DNA from: Myxococcales bacterium | GTDB lineage: Bacteria; Myxococcota_A; Polyangia; Haliangiales; Haliangiaceae | Assembly (NCBI GenBank): GCA_947483555.1 | Contig: CANKMW010000031.1 | Span: 1-64,000, forward strand | Direction: 5' to 3' | DNA length: 64,000 nt | Made by a program: the position numbers and the translations under genes | Notes under the pieces: generated by a model | The model's input: the letters and a program-made list of their open reading frames with translations, nothing else | Told to the model about the DNA's origin: nothing | The model's database searches: none | Shown here: piece after piece, positions 1-8,300 of the stretch | How positions within the stretch are numbered: position 1 is the first letter of the stretch | How the letters are laid out: every line of letters starts with the position of its first letter

Positions 1-484
1 GGGCTGCCCTCCTGTGGAGCTGCGGACGTCGCGCCGTCCACGTGGGCCGCCGCTCGGGCGGGCGGCCCCACCACGCCTCCGTGCCCGCACCACCAGCACC
101 AGGCGATGAGCGACGCCCGCATGTGGTGCTGCGCCAGGAGTCTTTGGGACGTGGGCCCGTCGCAGTTCCGTTCGCCCTGAGAGACCGGGAAAATATCGGC
201 GCGACCGAGGTCCAGCAGCCGCGCAGCCGGTGGCGTCATCCCGTCGGGGCGTCCGAATCCGCGTCCGCGCCGTCGCTAGGCGGCTTCGAGGTCTCGCCAG
301 CGCATGAAGTTGACAAACTCCTGGTACGGATCGCAGGCGAGCGACGTTCATCGCCAGCGTCGGGGTGCGACACCGGCTACCCGAGTGGCCATCAGTGTCG
401 AACCTGCGTGCGCCCGCCGGTGTGCAAGCCAGCGACAGCCGGCTCGAAATCGTTGGCACAGACCGTGCTCCGCCGCCGGACTTC
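1..484. other. Upstream region without a recognised gene
   Basis: Several overlapping open frames cross this stretch, but none shows a recognisable motif, signal peptide or ribosome-binding site, and their arginine- and proline-rich composition is typical of non-coding frames in GC-rich DNA. It probably holds the end of an upstream unit and the promoter or leader of the lipoprotein gene starting at 485. I see no convincing promoter or terminator here. Confidence 0.4.
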
Positions 485-1264
485 ATGATCTCGCGTACGA
501 ATCTATTCTCCACCGCATTCACCCTCGCCCTCATCGCACCGCTCTTCGCGGCCTGCACCGACGTCGCCGTCGACGACGAGTTCGCGACCGAAGAGACCGC
601 CGACCTCGACGAGTCCAAGGCCGATCTCGGCGGCACGTACACCTACTACGAGGTGTTCGGCGACGCCCGCCGCTGCGCCTCTCCGTACTGTGGCGGCAAC
701 TTCGTCAAGCGCGTCAACCACGCCACGACCCGGTGCGCCGACGGCCGCCTCGCCGAGCGCTGCTACGTCGCCTCGACCGACTTCGCTCGCCTCGGGCTGA
801 GCGAGGCCGCGCTCGACCAGGTCCGCGGCGCGGTCGGCTACGTTGGGGAGACCCGGCTGGTGATGCGCGGCACCATCGGCAAGCGTAACTGGGGCGTGGT
901 CGGCCTGCAGCCCGAGTTCCGTCCCTCCGAGGCGTGGGTCGGGCAGGGGCCCAACGCCGCTGACGGCCCGTTCGCCAAGGTCGAAGACGCCGGCATTCGC
1001 TGCATCACGACCCCGTGCCCGTCGCTGCGCGAGAAGAAGCTCAACTCGTCGGCGACCGCGATGCTGTCCGAGCTGGGCTGGGACGCCTCGGGTGCCACCG
1101 AGGATCAGATCACCAAGGGCGTCGAGGAGCTGTTCGCGAACGGCATCATCATCGCCGGCGACCGCTACAACGTCCGCGGCGCGGGCGGCACCGGCAAGGC
1201 GCGCACCGTGACGCAGTTCTACTCGCAGATCCGCGAAGCGGCGACCACCACGCCCGCCAACTGA
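485..1264 (+). CDS. Secreted lipoprotein, DUF6748-like
   Basis: The predicted protein has 259 residues. The chosen ATG is inside a longer open frame because it directly precedes a classic lipoprotein signal: a short basic start, a hydrophobic stretch and the lipobox LFAAC, followed by an acidic linker typical of surface lipoproteins. The body contains a Cys-bearing segment (RRCASPYCGGNFVKRVN, around residue 60) that I associate from memory with DUF6748-type proteins of Myxococcota; that family call is tentative. Two further cysteines occur in ITTPCPS. No catalytic motif is visible. It stands alone, with about 240 bp before the next gene. It is probably exported and membrane-anchored, function unknown. 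Confidence 0.75.
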   Translation: MISRTNLFSTAFTLALIAPLFAACTDVAVDDEFATEETADLDESKADLGGTYTYYEVFGDARRCASPYCGGNFVKRVNHATTRCADGRLAERCYVASTDFARLGLSEAALDQVRGAVGYVGETRLVMRGTIGKRNWGVVGLQPEFRPSEAWVGQGPNAADGPFAKVEDAGIRCITTPCPSLREKKLNSSATAMLSELGWDASGATEDQITKGVEELFANGIIIAGDRYNVRGAGGTGKARTVTQFYSQIREAATTTPAN

Positions 1265-1506
1265 TCGCGTCGTGAGCTGATGTACGGGCCCTGACGTCGG
1301 TATCTCGCGTTCACCGGGCGCGGGTGATCTCGCGCCGTGGTGAGCGTCGCTCGTCGCGGCAATGAGTGGCACGCGCGTACGAACTGTGGTTCAAGGGCGC
1401 GCGTTCCACGCCTCCGATCTCGCAGAGTGGCGCGCCTCGAGGCGTGCCTCGGCGGCGCTCCTCGCGAGCCCGCCACGTCTCCTCTACCCGGCAAAGGATC
1501 CTCTCC

Positions 1507-4149
1507 ATGCAGAAGCGAATCTTTCTCGCCGTCGGCGCCGCCGTCGGACTGGCCGCCTGCGGCGAAACCACCTCGCCCCCGCCCGTGACCATGGGTCCGG
1601 TCGGCGCGCTCTTCATCACCGCCGCGATCGAAGACCCGACGGTCGATCGCCTCATCTACACCATCACGGCGCCCGACCTCGCCACGCCGATCGTCGGCGA
1701 GCTCGCGGTCACCGACGGCGTCGCCGCCGCGCAGGTGGCGGTGCCGGCGGGCGAGGAGCGGACCCTCGAGGTCGGCTACCGCAGCGCCGAGCTCGTGTGT
1801 CAGGTGCGCGCGACCAGCCTGGCGATCGAGCCGGGCCGGACCGCGCAGGTGATGGTGGCGCCGGTGTGCGCCGAGGCCGCCGACACCGACCGGGCGGCCA
1901 ACCGCGCGCCGCGCATCGAGTACGTCTATGCCTCGCGCCGCTCGGTGGAGATCGGCGAGCGCGTCGCGCTGGCGGTGGTCGCCACCGACGCCAACGGGGA
2001 CGATCTCTCCTACCGCTGGACCGAGAACGTGGCCGGCTTCGGCTTCGACCGCGTCGCCGCACCCGCCACGTCGTGGAAGGCCGGCCCGCGCGCCGTGGCC
2101 ATCAACCGCGTCACCATCACCGTCCGCGACGGCCGCGGCGGCGTCGCCACCCAGACCCTGCGCATGGACTTCGACGGCCTGGCGCTGGGCGCCGGCACCT
2201 GCGCCGCGCCGACCCGGATCAAGGTCGGCGACAGCGTGCGCGGCTTCACCGTCGGCGGCACCTCGGCCCACGGCTCGACCGCGTGCAGCGTCCCGACCGG
2301 CGCGCCCGAGCACGTGTTCCGGCTCGACGTCGCCACCCGCCAGGACGTCTCGATCACGGCCACCGGCTCGGCGTTCTTCGCCCGCGTCTACGTGCGCCGC
2401 GGCGCGTGCAACGCGGCGACCGAGCTGGCCTGCGACCAGTTCTCGCAGCGCGTCGACCTGCTCCAGGCCGAGCCCGGCACCTACTACATCTTCGTCGACG
2501 GCGAGCCGCCGTTTGGCCAGGGCGAGTTCCAGCTCACGGTGTTCTCGGGCACCCAGCCCGAGGAGTGTCGCAACTTCTCCGACGACGACGGCGACAGCCA
2601 GGTCGACTGCGCCGACAGCGACTGCGCCGATCACCCCGGCTGCCTCGAGTGCGCGTTCGAATGCGATCCCAACCCCGCCGACTGCATCGGCGGCCAGTGC
2701 GACAGCTTCAGCGGTCGCTGCAACACCTTCGTCCGCTTCGGCGAGACCTGCGACCGCGATGGCAACCCGGCCACCGCCGACGTCTGCGACTTCAGCGGCC
2801 AGTGCATCGAGCACATCCCCGGCTGCGGCAACGGCATCCTCGATCCGGGCGAGCAGTGCGACGACGGCAACACCATCGACGGCGACGGCTGCCCCGCCAC
2901 CTGCCAGTTCGTCACCGAGTGTGGCAACGGCATCTTCGAGCCCGGCGAGCAGTGCGACGATGGCAACACGGTGCCCGGCGACGGCTGCGACGCGACCTGC
3001 CAGGTCGAGCAGTGCGGCCCGGTGCAGTGCCAGGACTTCAATCCCTGCACCGCCGACGTGTGCGCCGACGCGACCGCCGGGACCTGCGAGTTCCAGGCGC
3101 TGCCCGACGGCACCAGCTGCGAGCTCGACGGGATCCCGGGCACGACCGAGAGCTGCCAGGCCGGGACCTGCCAGGCGCCGGCACCCGATGTCGCGCTGCT
3201 GGTCCTCGATCCGGCGGTGCTCGCCGATCCGGCGTTCTCGCTGGCCGCGATGCACGATCGCCTGGCCTCCGACGGCGACGGCCCGGCGCTGTTCGACCAG
3301 TGGGCGACCACGCTGACCGCGCCGATGACCACCAATGGACGCACGGTCGCGGGACGCCCCGGCTTCGCGGCGTTCTTCGCCGCGCTGCCGCGTGACGCCG
3401 CCGGCCGGGTCGACATCGACGCCGCCGGCTTCCTGCCGTCGGCGATGGTCAACCGCTTCGACCTGCGCCAGCCCGGCAACTGCGGCGAGAACCGCCTGGT
3501 CTTCACCAAGACCAGCGCGGTCACCAACGCCGCCGATCGCGGCACGCTGATCTTCGAGTTCGCGGTCCCCGACGACGGCTCGAACTGCGCCACCGCGCTG
3601 GCGCCGTGGCTGGCGCTGCGCACGCTCGAGGGCCCGGCGCTGCGCGCGGCGGCGGTCGAGATCCTCGAGAGCTTCGCCCAGCCGCTCAACCTCAACCAGT
3701 TCCGCACCAACGAGTTCGTCAACGCGCCGTTCTGGGAGCTGCGCGAGTTCCACCTGGTCGATGGCGAGCTGCAGCCGTTTCCGGTCCTCGACAGCGTGCC
3801 GTTCGAGCTGGCGACCGATCCGGCGTTCCGCACCTTCGTGGTGCAGAACTCGCACGCGCTCAACCACGGCGCGCGCGAGATCGGGACCATCCCGACCCAG
3901 TTCCTGGCGCCGGCCAGCCGCGCCGACGGCACGATCTTGTCGATCGGCAACCTGGTGCCGTCGGTGCCGGGCCTCGAGGCCAACCTGAACATCCTGTCGT
4001 GCTCGGGTTGCCACCTGACCAACGCGCCGGCGCGGTTCGTCCACATCGAGGAGCGCCCGGCGGACCGGCCCAGCGTGCTGTCGCCGTTCCTGCGCAGCGA
4101 GCTCGAGTTCCGCGGCTTCGACCTGGCGGCCTTCGCGTCAGTGCCGTAG
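1507..4149 (+). CDS. Large Cys-rich lipoprotein with DUF4215-type repeats and a CXXCH motif
   Basis: The product has 880 residues. The ATG was chosen because it follows the purine-rich AAAGGA and opens a lipoprotein signal (MQKRIFLAVGAAVGLAAC, lipidated Cys18). Residues about 60-270 look like beta-sandwich domains (PRIEYVYASRRSVEIGER). Residues about 270-350 resemble a bacterial pre-peptidase C-terminal domain. Residues about 350-560 are Cys-rich and include two DUF4215-type repeats with the signature CGNG-PGEQCDDGN-GDGC at about 439 and 472. The remaining ~320 residues form a globular domain that ends with CSGCH near residue 832, matching a c-type haem motif, although a single CXXCH may be chance. 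Such repeat lipoproteins are common on myxobacterial surfaces. The role is unknown. Confidence 0.85.
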   Translation: MQKRIFLAVGAAVGLAACGETTSPPPVTMGPVGALFITAAIEDPTVDRLIYTITAPDLATPIVGELAVTDGVAAAQVAVPAGEERTLEVGYRSAELVCQVRATSLAIEPGRTAQVMVAPVCAEAADTDRAANRAPRIEYVYASRRSVEIGERVALAVVATDANGDDLSYRWTENVAGFGFDRVAAPATSWKAGPRAVAINRVTITVRDGRGGVATQTLRMDFDGLALGAGTCAAPTRIKVGDSVRGFTVGGTSAHGSTACSVPTGAPEHVFRLDVATRQDVSITATGSAFFARVYVRRGACNAATELACDQFSQRVDLLQAEPGTYYIFVDGEPPFGQGEFQLTVFSGTQPEECRNFSDDDGDSQVDCADSDCADHPGCLECAFECDPNPADCIGGQCDSFSGRCNTFVRFGETCDRDGNPATADVCDFSGQCIEHIPGCGNGILDPGEQCDDGNTIDGDGCPATCQFVTECGNGIFEPGEQCDDGNTVPGDGCDATCQVEQCGPVQCQDFNPCTADVCADATAGTCEFQALPDGTSCELDGIPGTTESCQAGTCQAPAPDVALLVLDPAVLADPAFSLAAMHDRLASDGDGPALFDQWATTLTAPMTTNGRTVAGRPGFAAFFAALPRDAAGRVDIDAAGFLPSAMVNRFDLRQPGNCGENRLVFTKTSAVTNAADRGTLIFEFAVPDDGSNCATALAPWLALRTLEGPALRAAAVEILESFAQPLNLNQFRTNEFVNAPFWELREFHLVDGELQPFPVLDSVPFELATDPAFRTFVVQNSHALNHGAREIGTIPTQFLAPASRADGTILSIGNLVPSVPGLEANLNILSCSGCHLTNAPARFVHIEERPADRPSVLSPFLRSELEFRGFDLAAFASVP

Positions 4150-4181
4150 CCGGCGCGCGTCGCCGTCGCGAGCGTTGTTCA

Positions 4182-4222
4182 CGCCGCCGTCCGATCGCCA
4201 TCGGGCGGCGGCGGCGTTTTTT
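4182..4222 (+). terminator. Rho-independent terminator
   Basis: A 14-nt stem (4182-4195 with 4200-4213, one G:T pair) around a 4-nt loop is followed within 3 nt by six T residues. It lies 32 nt after the stop of the large lipoprotein gene, so it probably ends that transcript. Confidence 0.8.
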
Positions 4223-4230
4223 CGGCGATC

Positions 4231-4260
4231 GCACGCAACCGCCAGCAGCCGCCGTCGATA
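4231..4260 (+). promoter_or_regulatory. Possible ECF-type promoter, copy 1
   Basis: GCACGCAACCGC is followed after exactly 13 nt by CGATA. The same arrangement with the same spacing occurs before the RHS gene at 5300-5329. GCAACC resembles the -35 class recognised by many ECF sigma factors. The CGATA ends only 12 nt before the start codon, so if this is a promoter the mRNA would be almost leaderless. A shared leader element is an alternative. Confidence 0.35.
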
Positions 4261-4272
4261 CCGACGGCAACC

Positions 4273-4662
4273 ATGAACCAGAACCCCCTGCGGTCGCGGT
4301 CCGTCGTCGCTATTCTCGTCGTCGTCATTGCCGCCATCGTCGGCCTGTCCGGCTGCGCGGAAGAGGACGGACCACCGCCCACGCGCGACGAGGTCCTGTT
4401 CGCGTGCGGCACCTTCAACCTCGAGGCTTGCCGGACCTTCGGCCGCTGCCTGGGCTGGGACCAAGCCCGCGTGGCGACGTGCGTGAACGACGAGAACCGG
4501 AAGTGCGGCGGCGATCTGGCGGCCGAGTCGTGCTGGTCGGCGCAACAGGACGCCCTCGAGCGCTGCGCGGCTGACGTCGCCGCCGAGTCGTGCGCCTCGG
4601 CCTGCGGCGACGACGGCTTCTGCTTCGCAGGCTGCTCCTACTACTGCCCGTCGGGCGAGTGA
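4273..4662 (+). CDS. Small Cys-rich lipoprotein
   Basis: This 129-residue protein begins with basic residues, a hydrophobic stretch (VVAILVVVIAAIVGL) and the lipobox LSGC, with lipidation expected at Cys28. The mature part holds about a dozen cysteines in a regular pattern, including a tail with SCASACGDDGFC and CSYYC, so a disulfide-stabilised extracytoplasmic domain is likely. No family is recognised. The stop codon lies 5 nt before the next ATG, so the two genes are probably translated from one transcript. A possible ECF-type promoter sits directly upstream. Confidence 0.75.
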   Translation: MNQNPLRSRSVVAILVVVIAAIVGLSGCAEEDGPPPTRDEVLFACGTFNLEACRTFGRCLGWDQARVATCVNDENRKCGGDLAAESCWSAQQDALERCAADVAAESCASACGDDGFCFAGCSYYCPSGE

Positions 4663-4667
4663 ACCAG

Positions 4668-5228
4668 ATGGTACCGAACCCTCCATCGACCCGACGAACA
4701 GCATTGGTGGCGATCGGCCTCGTGCTCGCGATGCTCGCGATGTCGTCGCCGGCGGTCGCCGAGCGGCCGGCGCCAAAGCCACCGTCGAGGAGCATGCTGC
4801 TTGCCGGGACGCTGGCGGCAGGCGGGGTCGTCGCCGCGATAAGCCTGGGCGACCTGAGCGTCCGGACGGGCTCCACCCCCCTCGGAGTTGCCGCCTTGGG
4901 CGTGCTCATCGTCGCGCCATCGGCAGGCCACCTCTATGCCGGCGCCACCGATCACGCGATCATCACCTCCCTTGGTCGCGCGGCCAGCTTTGGCCTGATC
5001 CTCGTGGCTGCGAGTGAGAGCGATCGCAGCCGGGACCTGGCCGAGGTGGGCCAGATGGTGGGCGCTTACGGATTTCTTGGCGTGATCGTCTACAACATCG
5101 TCGACGCGCCGTTCGCCGCTCGCCGCTTCAACCGCCGCGCGCGCGCCGCGGCGTCGACGGTCAGCCCGACGCTGATCCCGGTGGTCGGCGGGACCGCGCC
5201 CGGCTTGTCGCTGCGGGGTGTGTTCTGA
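4668..5228 (+). CDS. Small exported or membrane protein of unknown function
   Basis: The 186-residue product starts with a signal-like segment (TALVAIGLVLAMLAMSSPAVA) ending in a plausible signal peptidase I site. Hydrophobic segments follow at about 38-50 (MLLAGTLAAGGVVAAISL), 67-80 and 105-120, and another near 145 (YGFLGVIVYNIV), so it is probably an inner-membrane protein with several helices. The start was placed at the ATG 5 nt after the upstream stop. The segment IVDAPFAARRFNRR resembles small 'DUF5683-like' membrane proteins, but that is only an impression. Function unknown. Confidence 0.65.
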   Translation: MVPNPPSTRRTALVAIGLVLAMLAMSSPAVAERPAPKPPSRSMLLAGTLAAGGVVAAISLGDLSVRTGSTPLGVAALGVLIVAPSAGHLYAGATDHAIITSLGRAASFGLILVAASESDRSRDLAEVGQMVGAYGFLGVIVYNIVDAPFAARRFNRRARAAASTVSPTLIPVVGGTAPGLSLRGVF

Positions 5229-5299
5229 GCGAGCCCGCAATGGCCGGACCGCCCGCGCCCGAGTTCGTGACGAGCTGACGCTGAGCTTTTTTTCGATCT

Positions 5300-5329
5300 G
5301 CACGCAACCGCGCCACGCCCCCACCGATA
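5300..5329 (+). promoter_or_regulatory. Possible ECF-type promoter, copy 2
   Basis: This copy repeats GCACGCAACCGC-N13-CGATA from 4231-4260, again preceded by a T-run (5287-5293) and ending 10 nt before a start codon, here that of the RHS gene. The two copies suggest that the RHS gene and the upstream lipoprotein pair share a regulator. The short distance to the ATG is a caveat, as for copy 1. Confidence 0.35.
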
Positions 5330-5339
5330 GGAGCGTCAG

Positions 5340-8300
5340 ATGACACCGAACACTCGATCGATCGCGCATCTCCTTCGCGCCGGCCTCGCCACGATGGGAG
5401 CCCTCGTCGCCACCATCCACGAGCTCCCGGCCGCCGCCGCGGACTGTCGAACCGTTGGCAATTGCGACCCCCTCTCCAGCTCGTGTCCAGTGGTGTGCGA
5501 CGACCCGACCGGCACCTTTGGCGGGAACAGCACGACCCAGCGCCTCGAGCCGCAGACCGGGCGAAGCGTCGGCTCGGACCTCGGTTCCTACGCCATCGAG
5601 TACTACTACCCGAACATGAGCCATGCCCCGCTGCCGCCGGGGCCGAGCCGTACGGTGGACCCGCGGGGCGACGCGTCGGATCGAGCGGAGGCCCACAGGG
5701 ATGGCCAGACCTTCGAGGAGCAAGCTCGGAGCGGACGGGTCCCGGCGGGCGGCGCCTTTGATCGATGGCGGAGGGGGTACGCCCCGGGCGGGGTGACGGT
5801 GCCGATGCCGCAGGGGGTCGACCGCGATGTGGACGGCGCGGGGAAGCCGGAGTTGCCGGCCGGCGCTCTGGAGGTCGCGGACCCGGTGGATCCCATCACC
5901 GGCGAGTTCGTCGTGGAGCACGTCGACCTCTCGTTCCCGAGCTTCGGGGTCCCCTTCGCGCACGAGCGCGTCTACCGCAGCCGCGCCGACTACGATGGCC
6001 CGCTGGGTCACGGCTGGGACTTCTCCTACAACCAGCGCCTGGTCGCGGCACCCGTGGTCGCCGACAGCGCGGGCGATCCGCCGGTTCTCGATCCCGAGAC
6101 CGGCCTTCCCATCGCTGATGCAGGGGCGGAGTTCATGTCGCCTGGCGACGGGCGGCATTGCGGGCCCGTCTTGATTCTCAGCACGGGATCGGGCTCGACG
6201 CTTCGCTTCCGCGAATCGTCCCGGACGGCCGATGCGATGACGTATGACGGTGGCGCCGCCGACCTGTCGCTCACGGGACGGGTCGAGGACGACGTGGCAT
6301 CGTGGCTGCTCCGGTCGCGCGCGGGCGACACGCGCCAGTTCGACGCCGGAGGTCTGCTGGTGTCGTGGACCGACGCCAGCGGTGTCGGGCTCTCCTTCAC
6401 GTGGGAGCCCGGCGTCATCCGCGACCGACGTCTCGCGCGGGTCATCGATAGCGTCGGGCGCGTTATCGAGTATTCGTACGATGGGGCCGACCGGATCGTT
6501 CGCGTCGCCGAAGCAGCCTCTGGTCTGGAGGCGCGCTACGAGTACGACAGCGACGGCGGGCTCCAGCGTGCCCTGCGCGCCGACGGAAAGAGCGAGCGAT
6601 ACGAGTATGACGTCGCGTCGGGACGTGGCAGCGGAGAGTGGATTCCGGAGCGGCAACTCGGCGCGGTCTGCGCCAACGAGTGCGCGATGTCCGGACGCTC
6701 CTGCGACGCCGGTGGGGCCTGCGACGCGCCGGTGGCGGCCGCGAGCTCGGCATGCATGGCGTCGTGCCCGGCCTGCTACGAGGAATGCAACGGGGGCTGT
6801 CCCCGCGCCTGTGGCGCGAGCTGTGACGACGCATGTGAGCCGCTCTGCGGGGCCTACTGTCGCGAGCCGGCGCAGTACGACCCCATGCGGAGCGATTGCC
6901 TTGACTTGCTGATGACCTCCGGGGCCATGGAGGTCTGTGACTCGTGCGTCGACAAATGCCAGGCGTCGACCCAGGCAGCGTGTGATTCGCTGTTTGACTG
7001 TATCCTCTTCGGCGGGACCGTCGAGGGCGGCCCGGTTGACATCCAGATCAGTGACGCTGGCGGATGCTGGCGCTGGACCTGGCTTGCTGACGTCGCCGAT
7101 GATTTTCTCCTCGGGGTGGCGGCGCTGCTCGAGCTACTCGGTGAAGGAATCGAGTGCGTTCTCTTCGACTGGTGGTGGCCAGGGGCTGAGTGCGAAGTCG
7201 ATGTTGCGCGCGAGCTTCGCAGTCAGATGTGCCTCACCGACCTCGGCGACTGTTGCGCGCTGGGCACCCATTGCGGGCCGAACAGCTGCACCGACGGCGT
7301 GGACTGTCGCGACGCATGCCACGACACGTTCCTCGGCGATCCCGTCGAAGGCTCCTGTCCGGCGGCGTGTCCGGACGGCGACTGGGAATGTCGAGACCGG
7401 GTTGCAGCGAATCCGTTGCCGGGCAGCGACGCTCACGACGAGCTGATCGCGCTCTACGGGACCGCGAACGACTGGTCGCAGGCGCACGGCTGCGTGCCAC
7501 GCGAGGTCGCGCGCTGCGAAGGGATCTGCGGCGACACCTGCTCGACGCCGTGTGCCGGCGAGTGCAGCGCGACGTGCGCCTGGACGTGCGCCCGCGAGTG
7601 CCACGCCAGCGACTGCGGCAGCTACTGCATCGGCTTCGACCTGCCCGGGCAGTGCGAGGACAGCTGCACCGACTCCTGCGTCGAGGACATGCGCGCGCGC
7701 GGCCCGTTCGTCGGGCCGAAGTACGGCTTCACGTCGCATCTCCAGTTCAACCTGGTCCGGATCTACGACGGCAACGGCGCGCTCTACCTGGAGAACACCT
7801 ACGCCACCGACATCGCGTCGGCCGACTTCGACACCGTCGTGACCCAGCGCTACGGCGAGCACAGCGCCGCGATGAACCACATCGACCTGGCCGCCGGTGG
7901 TCAGGCGTCGACGGCGTGGTCGGCGCCGCTGGTCGAGACGCTGGCCGACTACGACGCGCCCGCGATCTGCCACTACGCGTGCGAGGCCACCGCGCCGGAT
8001 CCGCGCGACCTCGCCGTGCCGTGGAGCGACGTGATCCTGGTCTTCGGCGCCAGCGGCGGCCGCGAGAGCCCGGCCGGCGGCTGGCAGGTCGAGACCGACT
8101 TCGACCGCTGGTCGACGCTGGCCCAGCCCACGTTCGCGCCGACGTTCATCTCGATCGACGCGTCCGGGACCGCCTACCTGGCACCGCGGACCGCCACCAG
8201 CGCCCTGGCGGACTACCTCGGCGCGCTGACGGTCACGCTGCCGGCTGGCCAGGCGACGCTGCAGGTCGGCAAGCGCGGCGCGGTCGCCGTGACGGCCGAC

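Noticed and set aside
42..888. Two plus-strand frames near the window start
   Set aside because: They lack motifs, and the second overlaps most of the lipoprotein gene in another frame.
1219..4044. A 941-codon minus-strand frame opposite the large lipoprotein gene
   Set aside because: No recognisable domain, biased composition, and the plus-strand gene has a signal peptide and conserved repeats.
5229..5339. T-run at 5287-5293 considered as a terminator for the gene ending at 5228
   Set aside because: No stable hairpin lies directly before the T-run; the stretch is better explained as part of the leader shared with the copy at 4217.
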